A DNA stretch of 64,000 nucleotides, taken from contig OZ244944.1 of assembly GCA_965222335.1 (NCBI GenBank), positions 310,001 through 374,000 of the forward strand, in the 5' to 3' direction. Source of the DNA: G965222335 sp965222335. Lineage in GTDB: Bacteria > Pseudomonadota > Gammaproteobacteria > Pseudomonadales > Halieaceae. Position numbers and translations under genes: made by a program. The notes beneath the pieces were generated by a model. It ran no database searches. It was not told the origin of the DNA and saw nothing but the letters and a program-made list of their open reading frames with translations. Shown here piece after piece: positions 31,983 through 41,414 of this stretch. Position 1 is the stretch's first letter. Every line of letters starts with the position of its first letter.

Positions 31983-32602
31983 CGCCGACCCGCCGCCGTC
32001 TCTTCGCTGTGCAGGGCGTCTACCAGCTTGATCGTCTCCTGCTCCAGCTCCACCACGATGCCGTCGATACGCCCGGTAAAGTAGCGGTGCATCACCAGGG
32101 CGGGGATCGCCACACTCAGACCCGCGGCCGTGGTAATCAGTGCCTCCGAGATACCCCCCGCCAGCGCGCTGGCATTGCCCGTGCCCTGGGCCATGATCTC
32201 GGCAAAGACCTTGATCATCCCCACCACAGTACCGAGCAGGCCCAGCAATGGCGCCACTGCCGCGATGGTGCCCAGGGTATTCAGGTAGCGTTCCAGGTCA
32301 TGGATCACGTGACTGGCTGCCTCCTGGATGCTCTCTTTCATCACGTCGCGCCCCTGGGCGGTATTGGCCAGCCCTGCCGCGAGAATCCTGCCCAGGGGGG
32401 AAGACTGGCGCAGCGCCTTGAGTTTGCCGCTGTCCAGGCCACCGGATTTCAGTTGCTGCCAGACATTGGCCAGCAGGTGCGGGGGCGCGATTTTCTTGGG
32501 ATTTAGGGTGTAGAGACGTTCAATGCAGATAGCCAGAACGACGATGGAGCAGAGCAGGATCAGCACCATCAGCCATCCACCTGCGGTTACCAACTCGAGC
32601 AC
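31979..32602 (-). CDS. exbB: ExbB/TolQ-family proton channel protein
   Basis: A 207-residue MotA/TolQ/ExbB protein with three membrane helices: about 8-28, 110-130 (TLGTIAAVAPLLGLLGTVVGMIKVF) and 150-172 (ALITTAAGLSVAIPALVMHRYF). The conserved GLLGTVVGM and EALITTAAGL motifs are intact. With ExbD it forms a proton-driven motor that energises outer-membrane processes. It is the first gene of the exbB-exbD-msbA-lpxK-kdsB-ptp-murB-uvrC-pgsA run, all on the minus strand with tight spacing. A 93-base gap separates it from comEC. Confidence 0.93.
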   Translation of the reverse strand: MLELVTAGGWLMVLILLCSIVVLAICIERLYTLNPKKIAPPHLLANVWQQLKSGGLDSGKLKALRQSSPLGRILAAGLANTAQGRDVMKESIQEAASHVIHDLERYLNTLGTIAAVAPLLGLLGTVVGMIKVFAEIMAQGTGNASALAGGISEALITTAAGLSVAIPALVMHRYFTGRIDGIVVELEQETIKLVDALHSEETAAGRR

Positions 32603-32695
32603 ATCGGAATCCTGTTACGGCAGAAGTAGCTTCATTATACGCACACCGGTCAGCCCGGAGGAACCGGCGCCCCTGCCAGGAACCGGACTTTCCGC

Positions 32696-34999
32696 CTATT
32701 GCCAGTAGCGCGCCTGCCGCTGCCGGTGGGTGATGATCCGGGGCGCCGCCGCGGGCTCCAGCACGAGCTCGATCGCGCCGTGGCGCGCGGTCGACCACCG
32801 CCGGGCCCCATAGCCCCCGAAGCGCGCCAACACCGCCGCGTGGGGATGCCCGAAATGGTTGGCATAGCCATGACTGAACACCACGTGGGCCGGCCGAACC
32901 GTCTTCAGCAGGGCATGGGAGGAAGAGCTGCGGCTGCCGTGGTGGGCCGCCAGCAGCCAGTCACTGCGCAGGGCGGGTCCCCAGCGGCGCACCAGCGTGC
33001 GCTCGCGGTCGACGTCTATATCCCCCGAAAGCAGCACCGCCCGGCCATGAATCCACAACTGCAACACACAGGAGCCGTTGTTGCGCGTCAAGCCGCGCTC
33101 CGCGGCCGGGGCCAGCACACGCCAGCGCACTGCCCTGCCCCAGGACTGTGCCTTGCCGGCAATGCAGGTAGCCGCACCGGGTAGGTACGCCAGGTCGGCG
33201 CCGACCCACAGTCGGTCGACAGGCAGCGCCCGCTGGAGGGGCCTGAGACCGGCGCTGTGATCCGCGTCGCCGTGACTGAGCACCAGGGTATCCAGGCGCC
33301 GGATACCCCGGGAGCGTAGCAGAGGCAGGAGCACATTCTCTGCCTGGGAATACACCCCGGGTACGCCGCCGCCAGTATCGTAGAGCAGGGCATGATCGCG
33401 ATCGTAAACCAGCACAGAGGTACCCTGACCGACATCCAGAAACAGCAGGTGCACGGCCTCCGGCGTCGCAGTAACCGCCATGCGCGGCGGCAGCAACAGT
33501 GGCATCAGCAGCACCGGCGCCCACAGGCGCGCCCGCCAGGCACCGGGGATTACTGCCGCGCCGACGGCGAGCGCCGCCAGCAGATTGGCCATGGGCCCCG
33601 GGTTGAGGAAGCGGTAGAGTCCATCAGCGTGATTCGCTACAACCAGCCTGCCAGCGGGCAGCAGGTAATCAAGGGGCCAGGCCGCCGCCCGCCACAGCGG
33701 CAGGGCCCAGGCGGACTCCAGGAGCAGCAGCCCGGTACCCAGCAGGGCCAGCGGGATCACGTAAAGGCCCAGCAGGGGCACCAACAGCAGGTTGGCCGGT
33801 GCCGCCACCAGGCTCGCCCCGCCGAACCACCAGCTGGACAGGGGCAGCATGGCCAGGGACATAAACAGGTGGGTGCGCAGCGCCGTCCGCCAAAAGGAGG
33901 CCCCCGCACGCCACTGCGCCTGCCACAGCAGGCAGGCGACCGCCAGGCAGGAGAGCCAGAAACCACTGCCCAGGCCCGCCAGGGGGTTCAGGCCCAGGAC
34001 CACCGCGGCCGCGAGCCAGAGATTGCGCCAGGACCCCGCCAGCCGCCCGGCCCAGCCTGCAGCCACGATGCAAACCAGCATCGCCAGGGCGCGCTGGGTC
34101 GGCAGGCTGAAGCCCGCCAGGGCGCTGTAGCCCGCGGCGCAAAGCAGGGCCACACCACCGGGTAGAAAGCTGGCGCCGCGAATAGCGCCCAGGCGCCCTG
34201 CGGGCCAGCCCAGGCCGCGACCCAGGGCGAAGCCAAGGCCGGCGACCAGGCCAATATGCAGGCCGGATATCACCAGCATATGGGTGACCCCGAAGCGCTG
34301 GAACACGCGCCACAGGCCGGCGTCGAGACCGCTGCGGTCAGCGACGGTAACCGCGGCCAGCACCGCGGCGGTATCGCCCGCCAGCGGCAGGCGCGCGAGG
34401 GCCTGGCTGACCTTCGCGCGCAGGCGGTGGTGCGCGGCATCCAGCGCATCGCTCGCCCCCAGCCGCTGTGGCGGTCTGCTGGTGACCGAGCCGGTAGCAT
34501 CCAGCCCCGCCTGGGCGTACCACGCCTGGCGACTGGAAGCAGCGGGGTTGACCTGGCCCCAGGGTCTTTTCAGGCGCACCTGCAGGCGCCAGCGCTGACC
34601 GGGCGCGAGCCTGGCATCGCCATAGTAGGCCAGCTGCACGCGTTCGGGGCCGCGGCAGCGTGCGGGTTCGACCCGCTCCAGCACGAACTCGAAGCGCTGC
34701 TGTCGCTGAGCTTCCCCCAGGCGGGTCACCACCGGCAGGGAGTCAATCCGCCCGCTCACCTGCAGCACCTCGCGCACACAGTCCACGGGCAGACGATTGG
34801 CCTGGTGATGGTGGCCGCTGAAGACGCCCAGGGCGAGGCCCAAGCAGATCCCGCCGAGCAGGGCTGGGAACAGGCCCCGGCAGGCGCTGGCGGCGATACC
34901 GCAGGCCGCCAGGCACAGCGCAAACCAGGGGGATGGCAGCACCACCAGGTGACTCGCCCCCAGCACGCCGCTGACCCAGCCCGCGAGCCAGCTGCCCAT
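32696..34999 (-). CDS. comEC: DNA internalisation competence protein ComEC/Rec2
   Basis: A 767-residue membrane protein that forms the inner-membrane channel for transforming DNA. The N-terminal OB-like region (about 55-170) is followed by the Competence domain (AAVTVADRSGLDAGLWRVFQRFGVTHMLVISGLHIGLVAGLGF) and many helices. The C-terminal metallo-beta-lactamase domain shows LFLDVGQGTSVLVYDRDHALLYDTGG, LVLSHGDADHSAGL and LLAAHHGSRSSSSHALL. All regions are full length, so natural transformation may be possible; no pilus genes lie in the window. Confidence 0.95.
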   Translation of the reverse strand: MGSWLAGWVSGVLGASHLVVLPSPWFALCLAACGIAASACRGLFPALLGGICLGLALGVFSGHHHQANRLPVDCVREVLQVSGRIDSLPVVTRLGEAQRQQRFEFVLERVEPARCRGPERVQLAYYGDARLAPGQRWRLQVRLKRPWGQVNPAASSRQAWYAQAGLDATGSVTSRPPQRLGASDALDAAHHRLRAKVSQALARLPLAGDTAAVLAAVTVADRSGLDAGLWRVFQRFGVTHMLVISGLHIGLVAGLGFALGRGLGWPAGRLGAIRGASFLPGGVALLCAAGYSALAGFSLPTQRALAMLVCIVAAGWAGRLAGSWRNLWLAAAVVLGLNPLAGLGSGFWLSCLAVACLLWQAQWRAGASFWRTALRTHLFMSLAMLPLSSWWFGGASLVAAPANLLLVPLLGLYVIPLALLGTGLLLLESAWALPLWRAAAWPLDYLLPAGRLVVANHADGLYRFLNPGPMANLLAALAVGAAVIPGAWRARLWAPVLLMPLLLPPRMAVTATPEAVHLLFLDVGQGTSVLVYDRDHALLYDTGGGVPGVYSQAENVLLPLLRSRGIRRLDTLVLSHGDADHSAGLRPLQRALPVDRLWVGADLAYLPGAATCIAGKAQSWGRAVRWRVLAPAAERGLTRNNGSCVLQLWIHGRAVLLSGDIDVDRERTLVRRWGPALRSDWLLAAHHGSRSSSSHALLKTVRPAHVVFSHGYANHFGHPHAAVLARFGGYGARRWSTARHGAIELVLEPAAAPRIITHRQRQARYWQ

Positions 35000-35125
35000 C
35001 AGTGGGCAACCTGTTGAATGTTGGGCATAATGATCTCGCTTGCGGGATCAGCGCGGTCAATTGCGCCTGCCTGCAGTCGAGCACACCCCGCTGCGAGATC
35101 AAACGTCCAAACCGACCGGATCGCC

Positions 35126-35677
35126 ATGCCCAAGCACACCCTGAAACAGCTGGTGCCCTCCGCTGCACGGATCAGAGAGATTCGGGTCCTGGGTGTCCTG
35201 GGCGACTGGATCTACCAGCCCAACCTCTGGCACATCAACCGCTACTCGGCCTCGATGGCGTTCTTTATCGGGCTGTTCGTGGCCTTCGTGCCCCTGCCGG
35301 GGCAGATGGTGATTGCGGCTCTGCTGGCGATTCTGGTGCGCTGCAACCTGCCCCTGTCGGTGAGCCTGATCTGGGTGACCAACCCCGTGACCATGCCGGC
35401 GGTGTTCTATCTCGCCTACCGGGTGGGCGCCCTGCTGATCGAGGTGCCGGTGCAGTCAGTTCGCTTTCAGCTGAGCTGGGACTGGGTGTCGGGTACCCTG
35501 GTCAATATCTGGCAACCCTTCCTCCTGGGCTGCCTGATCTGCGGCCTGTTCTTCGGCTCGTTGGGCTATTTTGTGATCAGCATGCTGTGGCGCTGGCGCG
35601 TGGCAACCCGCTGGAAAATACGCCAGCACGAACGGCGGGTGCGCAAGCAGGCTAACTCCGCTCCTGGTGGAGAATAA
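35126..35677 (+). CDS. DUF2062 membrane protein
   Basis: A 183-residue protein with the DUF2062 pattern: LWHINRYSASMAFFIGLFVAFVPLPGQMVIAALLAILVRCNLPLSVSLIWVTNPVTMPAVFYLAYRVG. Three to four membrane helices are visible and the C-terminus is basic. It is transcribed divergently from comEC and converges with lolE, whose end it overlaps by 26 bases. The function of the family is not known; the same gene sits beside comEC and lolCDE in Pseudomonas. ATG at 35126 is chosen at the start of the conserved part. Confidence 0.9.
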   Translation: MPKHTLKQLVPSAARIREIRVLGVLGDWIYQPNLWHINRYSASMAFFIGLFVAFVPLPGQMVIAALLAILVRCNLPLSVSLIWVTNPVTMPAVFYLAYRVGALLIEVPVQSVRFQLSWDWVSGTLVNIWQPFLLGCLICGLFFGSLGYFVISMLWRWRVATRWKIRQHERRVRKQANSAPGGE

Positions 35678-36896
35678 GGGCCGGTGCCAGCCGCGCCGCC
35701 CGCAGCGCCGGGTAGATCGCCGCCAGGATACACATCAGGAAAGCCACACTGCCCACCAGCAGCACATCGCTGGCAAGCACATCCACGGGCAGGAAAGACA
35801 CGGGGTAGACGTCGGTATCCAGGAAGCGGAACTCAAGCCAGTGCTCCAGGTGCGCCACCAGTCCCGGCACGAGGAAACTGGTGACTACCCCCAGGCCACA
35901 GCCCAGCAGGACCCCGGCCAGGCCGATCAGCGCGCCCTGCAGCACGAACACCCAGGCAATGGCACCGCCCCCCGCCCCCAGCGTGCGCAGGATGGCAATG
36001 TCCCCGCGCTTGTCGAAGACCACCAGCACCAGCGACGACACCACGTTGAAGGCCGCCACCGCAATAATCGAGAACAGCAGGATGGTCACCAGGTCGCGGG
36101 ACAGCTGGATCGCCGCGTACAGATTGCCGTGGCTCTGCATCCAGTTGCGCACGTAGTAACCCGGCGGCAGACGATCCAGCAGTTCCCAGCCGATGCGCGG
36201 GGCAGCGAAGATATCGCTGGTCACCACCTGTAATCCGTCCACGGCGCCGTCCAGGCCTGACAGGCTCGACGCACGCGCCAGGTGCACCACGGCGGTGGCC
36301 TGATCCAGTTCGGTACCGGTTTGCAGCAGCGCGCGCAGGGTCAGGCTCTCGAAACGTGCGGTCCGGTTTGCGACCGGACCACCGCCGGGGACGACCAGGG
36401 TCAGCTCGTCGCCCGGCGCCACCCCCAGTCGCCGGGCGAGCGCCGCACCCAGCACCAGGCCATCCGGATCCGCGGTGAATGCCCGCAGTTCGGACGCGGA
36501 CAGGGCAGACAACAGTCCCTGCTGCGCCGCCGCGGCGTCTGTGGGCAGGCCGTAACCGCCCGCGGTCTCGATCGCGTTGCCGCGCAGGAACAGGGCATCG
36601 AACTGGACAAAAGGCTGCACCGAGTGCACGTCCGGGTGCTCAAGGAGCTGGCCAGCCAGGGTCTGCCAGTCGCCAACGCTCTGGTAGGACAGCACGGACA
36701 CGTGTGGCACCAGGCCGAGAATGCGCTCGCGCATCTCCTTGTCAAAGCCGTTCATGACCGAGAGCACGGTGATCAACAGGGTGATGGACAGCACCAGGCC
36801 CAGGGTGGACAGGGACGAGAGGAAGGTCGACAGGTGCCCGCGCCCGAAGGCATAGCTGTAGCGCAGGGCAATGCGCAGAATTTCGCTGGCTTTCAC
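35652..36896 (-). CDS. lolE: Lipoprotein-releasing ABC transporter permease (LolE position)
   Basis: A 414-residue FtsX/MacB-type permease with one N-terminal helix (ALRYSYAFGRGHLSTFLSSLSTLGLVLSITLLITVLSVMNGFDKEMRERILGLVPHVSV), a large periplasmic domain and three C-terminal helices (FNVVSSLVLVVFDKRGDIAILRTLGA...GLAGVLLGCGLGVVTS...). It releases outer-membrane lipoproteins to LolA together with its partner permease and LolD. It follows lolD with a four-base overlap. LolC versus LolE naming rests on order only, since the two permeases are related to each other. Confidence 0.9.
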   Translation of the reverse strand: MKASEILRIALRYSYAFGRGHLSTFLSSLSTLGLVLSITLLITVLSVMNGFDKEMRERILGLVPHVSVLSYQSVGDWQTLAGQLLEHPDVHSVQPFVQFDALFLRGNAIETAGGYGLPTDAAAAQQGLLSALSASELRAFTADPDGLVLGAALARRLGVAPGDELTLVVPGGGPVANRTARFESLTLRALLQTGTELDQATAVVHLARASSLSGLDGAVDGLQVVTSDIFAAPRIGWELLDRLPPGYYVRNWMQSHGNLYAAIQLSRDLVTILLFSIIAVAAFNVVSSLVLVVFDKRGDIAILRTLGAGGGAIAWVFVLQGALIGLAGVLLGCGLGVVTSFLVPGLVAHLEHWLEFRFLDTDVYPVSFLPVDVLASDVLLVGSVAFLMCILAAIYPALRAARLAPALILHQERS

Positions 36897-37576
36897 CGGG
36901 GCACCGTGCGCAGGGTCCCGTCGGCCAGTTCCAGGGTGCGGCTCATACGCGCGGCTATTGCCGGGTCGTGGGTGACCACCACGAAAGCGCTTTGCGCCAC
37001 GCCCAGGGCATCGATCAGGTCCAGCACCTGTCCGGCAGCTCCCGGGTCCAGGTTGCCGGTGGGCTCGTCCATCAGCACGCAGTCCGGCTGGGTGACCAGG
37101 GCCCGGGCTATGGCGACCCGCTGGCGCTCACCGCCTGAAAGCTGTCCCGGACGGTGCTGCAGCCGGTGACCCAGGCCCACGCGCTCAAGCATCGCCTTTG
37201 CCGCCGCCGTGGCCTCCCCTCGCCGGGTACCGCCGATCAGCAGGGGCATGGCCACGTTTTCGCAGGCGTCGAATTCCGGCAGCAGGTGGTGAAACTGGTA
37301 GACGAAGCCAAGCTTGCGGTTGCGCAGGCGACAGCGTGCCGCTTCCGACAGGGTGGCCATATCCTCCCCCGCCATCAGAACGCGGCCGGCGCTGGGATCG
37401 TCCAGCCCCCCCAGCAGGTTGAGCAGGGTCGACTTGCCGCTCCCGGAGGCGCCGACAATCGCCACCTTTTCCCCTGGCATCAACTGCAATTCCACATCCT
37501 GCAGCACCTCGACCACCCGGTCGCCGTCGCGATAGCTGCGCGCCAGGTGTTCGCACCGGAGCACCGCCTCACTCAT
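36893..37576 (-). CDS. lolD: Lipoprotein-releasing system ATP-binding protein
   Basis: A 227-residue ABC ATPase with Walker A VGASGSGKSTLLNLLGGLD, Q-loop FVYQFHHLLPEFDACENVAMPLLI, signature QLSGGERQRVAIARAL and Walker B VLMDEPTGNLD. The FHHLLPEF segment after the Q-loop is typical of LolD. The ATG at 37576 gives the usual MSEAVLRCEHLARSY start and overlaps the lolC end by eight bases. It powers the LolC-LolE permease. Confidence 0.95.
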   Translation of the reverse strand: MSEAVLRCEHLARSYRDGDRVVEVLQDVELQLMPGEKVAIVGASGSGKSTLLNLLGGLDDPSAGRVLMAGEDMATLSEAARCRLRNRKLGFVYQFHHLLPEFDACENVAMPLLIGGTRRGEATAAAKAMLERVGLGHRLQHRPGQLSGGERQRVAIARALVTQPDCVLMDEPTGNLDPGAAGQVLDLIDALGVAQSAFVVVTHDPAIAARMSRTLELADGTLRTVPR

Positions 37577-38828
37577 AGCGCAGTACCTCGGCGGGTGCCA
37601 CACGTGCCGCGCGCCAGGCGGGATACAGGGTGGCCAGCAGGCTCAGGAGCAGGGAAGCCAGCACCACCGCCAGTACGTCGCCCCACATCAGGCGCGATGG
37701 CAACTCGCTGATGAAATACACGCTGGGATCGAACAGCTTGACCCCCAGCAGCGACTCCAAGGTCGCGGTGACATCGGCGATATTCACCGCCAGGAGCACT
37801 CCCAGGGCCGTGCCCACGGCGATACCCACGCCGGCCAGGCCCAGGCCGTGGGCGACAAAAATGCCCATCACGCCGCTGGCGCGCGCGCCCATGGTGCGCA
37901 GCACGGCGATATCCCCGCGCTTCTCGGCCACCGACATGACCAGGGTGGAGACGACATTGAAGGCCGCCACTGCGACCACGCTCAACAGCAGCAGGCTCAC
38001 CATGACCTTTTCCATCTTGACCGCGCGGAACAGGGAACCCTGGGTCTGGCTCCAGTCGCGCACACCCAGTTCCGGCGGCAGCAACGGCTTCAGGCCGGCC
38101 ATGATCGTGGGCGCCGCAAACAGGTCACGGGTACGCACCTGCAGGCCGCTGACTTGTCCCGGGAGGGAGAACAGCCGCTGCCCGGTCGCCAGGGAGACAT
38201 AGGCCTGGTAGGTATCGGGCTGGGCCCCCACCTCGAACTCGCCCACGATCTGCAATCGCTTGGTCCGGGGGAAGGCCCCCAGGGGGGTGACGGTCAGGCG
38301 CGGCAGGGTCACGTCCACGCTGTCGCCCACCCCCACGCCCAAGAGGCGCGCCAGGGAGGCGCCCAGGACCACCGAAAATGCCTGGTTCTCCAGTGACTCG
38401 AGGCGGCCCAGGGTCAGGGCCTCCGGTACCCGGGAGACGCCCGCCTCGAGGGCGGGATCAATCGCCGTCAGTACGCCGCCGCGCATCAGGTGGGGGCCGG
38501 CAAAGATCACCTTGTCGCTGATATAGGGTGCCACTGCCTCCACCCCCGGGGCGCTCGCAATCGTGGCCGCAGTGCCGCGCCAGTCATCGAGGCCGGGGCC
38601 CGCGGCGTCAACATAGCCGTGGGGCACCAGGGACAGAATGCGTTGACGTAACTCGCCGGCAAAGCCGTTCATCACTGCCAGCACGGTTATCAGGCTGGCC
38701 ACACCAAGCACCATGCCCAGCATGGAGACCATGGCAATGACCGAGGTGAAGCGGTCGCGCTTGCGACTGAAGCTGTAGCGCAGACCGATAAAGAGGGTGT
38801 AATGATCGAAAAAACCAGTCTGCCGCAA
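37569..38828 (-). CDS. lolC: Lipoprotein-releasing ABC transporter permease (LolC position)
   Basis: A 419-residue permease with an N-terminal FIGLRYSFSRKRDRFTSVIAMVSMLGMVLGVASLITVLAVMNGF helix, a periplasmic domain and three C-terminal helices (NVVSTLVMSVAEKRGDIAVLRTMGARASGVMGIFVAHGLGLAG...). It is the first gene of lolCDE. It begins five bases after the nqrM stop codon on the same strand, so lolCDE appears to be read from the nqr operon or from a promoter inside nqrM. Confidence 0.92.
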   Translation of the reverse strand: MRQTGFFDHYTLFIGLRYSFSRKRDRFTSVIAMVSMLGMVLGVASLITVLAVMNGFAGELRQRILSLVPHGYVDAAGPGLDDWRGTAATIASAPGVEAVAPYISDKVIFAGPHLMRGGVLTAIDPALEAGVSRVPEALTLGRLESLENQAFSVVLGASLARLLGVGVGDSVDVTLPRLTVTPLGAFPRTKRLQIVGEFEVGAQPDTYQAYVSLATGQRLFSLPGQVSGLQVRTRDLFAAPTIMAGLKPLLPPELGVRDWSQTQGSLFRAVKMEKVMVSLLLLSVVAVAAFNVVSTLVMSVAEKRGDIAVLRTMGARASGVMGIFVAHGLGLAGVGIAVGTALGVLLAVNIADVTATLESLLGVKLFDPSVYFISELPSRLMWGDVLAVVLASLLLSLLATLYPAWRAARVAPAEVLRYE

Positions 38829-38833
38829 TGGGG

Positions 38834-39088
38834 TCAGCGCCCTGCCCGATCGTTGGCATCGGCGGCGTAAAACAGGCCCGGTTTCGCGGGGGCAGTGTTG
38901 TCGTCACCGGTCTCTTCGTCGCAGCGCTGGGGGTCGCCGCCGCAGATCTCGCAGGACTGGCTGATGCCGGTGGCACCGATACCGCCACAGGAGCCCTTGA
39001 TGGGCTGGCGACCCGCGAGGACGCCAACCGCCATCGCCGCGATAACCAGGCCGAAAATCAACAGTGTGATCAAAAACGTTGCCATCAT
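38834..39088 (-). CDS. nqrM: Na+-NQR maturation protein NqrM
   Basis: An 84-residue protein with one N-terminal helix (FLITLLIFGLVIAAMAVGVLAG), then IKGSCGGIGATGISQSCEICGGDPQRCDEE. The four cysteines in this arrangement are the NqrM (DUF539) pattern, needed to place the iron centre of Na+-NQR between NqrD and NqrE. It starts within the apbE stop (TAATG) at the end of the nqr operon. A second ATG one codon later is equally possible. Confidence 0.92.
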   Translation of the reverse strand: MMATFLITLLIFGLVIAAMAVGVLAGRQPIKGSCGGIGATGISQSCEICGGDPQRCDEETGDDNTAPAKPGLFYAADANDRAGR

Positions 39089-40176
39089 TACCTCTCGGGG
39101 CCGGAGCCCTCGATTGCCGCCGCATCCGGCGCCCGCAGGTAGGGCGCAAATGCCGCTGAATGTCGGGAGGTAAACGCATCACCTTCCCGCTGCATCAAAT
39201 ATACCGCCAATGACCGCTGCGAGGCCAATGCCAGGGCCTGGTCCGCACCCAGCACCAGCAGTGCCGTGGCCCAGGCGTCCGCCTGCATCGCCGTCTCTGC
39301 CAGCACAGTGACCGACACCAGGTCATGGACCACCGCCCGACCGGTACGCGGGTCAATGGTATGCGCATAGCGCTGGCCATCGACCTCGAAAAAGTTGCGG
39401 TAGTCACCCGAGGTGGCCATGGCGATGTCGCTGAGCGCCAGCGCCCGGGCGGGCTCACGCCGTCCCAGGCTGGGTTGCTCAATGGCTATACGCCAGGCAT
39501 CGCCCCGGGGGCTTAGCCCGGACAAACGCAGTTCGCCTCCCACTTCGACCATGAAGTCGTCAATTTGTTGCCCGCGCAGATATTGCGCCAGGCGATCCAC
39601 CGCATAGCCCTTGGCAATGGAGGAGAAATCCAGCTCCAGGGGCTGCTGCTTGCGCACCCTGCCCCCCTCGGCGTCCACTTGCAGGGACTGCTGCCCGACC
39701 CGCTCCAGCGCCGCGGCAATCTCGTCATCGCCGGGCACGGAATCCCGGCGTTCCCCGGGGCCGAAACCCCAGAGGTCCACCAGGGGACCCACCGACACAT
39801 CGTAGGCACCGCCCGAGGCCTCGCCGACTTCCAGTGCGGCCCCCAGCACCTCCATGAAGGCTGCGGACGCCTTGACCCAGGTCTTCTCGGGGCTGCGGTT
39901 CAGGCGCATGATCTCGGAGTCCGCGCGATAGGTAGACATGCTGGCGTTGACCTCATCCAGCAATGCCTGCAGGTCGGTGCGTACCACCTCGTGGTCGGGC
40001 TGTACCAGCACATCTTCTGCCACGGTGTAGGTGACATGCCAGGTGGTGCCCATGGTGCTGCCGCTGAGCTCAACCGGCTGCGTGCGCTCCCCGCTGCAGC
40101 CGCCCAGGACCAGCGCCAGCAGGATACAAAAAAGCCACCCCGTGGAGTGGCTTGGTGAGGCGTTCCGGGACCGCAT
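39088..40176 (-). CDS. apbE: FAD:protein FMN transferase
   Basis: A 362-residue lipoprotein (LFCILLALVLGGC lipobox) that attaches FMN to threonine in NqrB and NqrC. ApbE motifs are visible: GSTMGTTWHVTY, DEVNASMSTYRADSEIMRLN, AYDVSVGPLVDLWGFGP, DFSSIAKGYAVDRLAQYL and the Mg-site segment HTIDPRTGRAV. Full length. It overlaps nqrF by one base (TGATG) and nqrM by one, so cofactor insertion is produced together with its target complex. Confidence 0.95.
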   Translation of the reverse strand: MRSRNASPSHSTGWLFCILLALVLGGCSGERTQPVELSGSTMGTTWHVTYTVAEDVLVQPDHEVVRTDLQALLDEVNASMSTYRADSEIMRLNRSPEKTWVKASAAFMEVLGAALEVGEASGGAYDVSVGPLVDLWGFGPGERRDSVPGDDEIAAALERVGQQSLQVDAEGGRVRKQQPLELDFSSIAKGYAVDRLAQYLRGQQIDDFMVEVGGELRLSGLSPRGDAWRIAIEQPSLGRREPARALALSDIAMATSGDYRNFFEVDGQRYAHTIDPRTGRAVVHDLVSVTVLAETAMQADAWATALLVLGADQALALASQRSLAVYLMQREGDAFTSRHSAAFAPYLRAPDAAAIEGSGPER

Positions 40177-41399
40177 CAGCCGCCGAAGTCGTCCAGCATG
40201 ATATTTTCCGGTTCAACGCCCAGTTCGGTGAGCATCTGGATAACCGCCGCGTTCATCATCGGCGGACCGCACATGTAGTACTCGCAGTCCTCCGGCGCCG
40301 GGTGATCCTTCAGGTATTCCTCAAACAGAACATTGTGGATAAAGCCGGTCAGGCCTTCCCAGTTGTCCTCGGGCTGGGGGTCGGAGAGCGCCACGTGCCA
40401 CTCGAAGTTGTCGTTCTCTGCCGCCAGTTGGTCGTAATCCTCGGTGTAGAACATCTCCCGCAGGGAGCGCGCGCCGTACCAGAACGAGATTTTACGCTTG
40501 CTGTTGAGGCGCTTGAGCTGATCGAAGATATGCGAGCGCATCGGCGCCATGCCGGCACCGCCGCCGATAAAGATCATCTCGGCCTCGGTGTCCTTGGCAA
40601 AGAACTCGCCAAAGGGTCCGTACACGGTGACCTTGTCACCGGGCTTGAGATTGAATACCCAGGACGACATCTCGCCTGGCGGGATACCTTCACTGCCGGG
40701 GGGCGGTGTGGCGATCCGGATGTTGAACTTGACCACGCCCCGCTCTTCCGGGTAGTTGGCCATGGAATAGGCGCGAATCACCGGCTCCTTGATCACCGAC
40801 TCCAGCTTGAAGAAGCCGAACCGCTCCCAGTCACCTCGGTACTCTTCGTCGATATCAAAGTCGGCAAACTTGACGTGATGAGGCGGGCACTCGAGCTGCA
40901 CATAGCCACCGGCGCGGAAATCCACGTTTTCACCTTCAGGCAGCTCCAGGGTGAGTTCCTTGATAAAGGTGGCCACGTTGGGATTGGAAACCACCGTGCA
41001 CTCCCACTGCTTGACCCCGAACACCTCTTCCGGCACCTGGATCTTCATGTCCTGCTTGACCGCGGTCTGGCAGGACAGGCGCCAGCCCTCGTTGGCCTCG
41101 CGGCGGGTGAAGTGGCCTTCCTCGGTGGGCAGCATGGCGCCGCCGCCTTCCTCGATCACACACTTACACTGGGCACAGGTGCCGCCACCACCGCAGGCGG
41201 AGGGCAGGAACAGACCGCCCTCGGACAGGGTCTGGAGCAGCTTGCCGCCCGCGGGGACCGTGATGGTCTTCTCGCCGTTGATCTCGATATGCACGTCACC
41301 GCTGCTGACCAGGCGCGAGCGCGCAAACAGGATCACGAGCACCAGCGCCAGCACGATTGCTGTGAACATGCCAACGCCCAGAAAAATGGTTATATCCAT
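40176..41399 (-). CDS. nqrF: Na+-translocating NADH:quinone reductase subunit F
   Basis: A 407-residue electron-entry subunit. One N-terminal helix (FTAIVLALVLVILFARSRL) is followed by a [2Fe-2S] ferredoxin domain, with cysteines in SACGGGGTCAQCKCVIEEG and a fourth Cys in WRLSCQTAV. The FAD domain shows RAYSMANYPEE and the NAD-binding domain FIGGGAGMAPMRSHIFD...YYMCGPPMMNAAV. All cofactor motifs are intact. It oxidises NADH and passes electrons to the rest of the pump. Confidence 0.97.
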   Translation of the reverse strand: MDITIFLGVGMFTAIVLALVLVILFARSRLVSSGDVHIEINGEKTITVPAGGKLLQTLSEGGLFLPSACGGGGTCAQCKCVIEEGGGAMLPTEEGHFTRREANEGWRLSCQTAVKQDMKIQVPEEVFGVKQWECTVVSNPNVATFIKELTLELPEGENVDFRAGGYVQLECPPHHVKFADFDIDEEYRGDWERFGFFKLESVIKEPVIRAYSMANYPEERGVVKFNIRIATPPPGSEGIPPGEMSSWVFNLKPGDKVTVYGPFGEFFAKDTEAEMIFIGGGAGMAPMRSHIFDQLKRLNSKRKISFWYGARSLREMFYTEDYDQLAAENDNFEWHVALSDPQPEDNWEGLTGFIHNVLFEEYLKDHPAPEDCEYYMCGPPMMNAAVIQMLTELGVEPENIMLDDFGG

Positions 41400-41414
41400 A
41401 GTTACCTCTCCCGC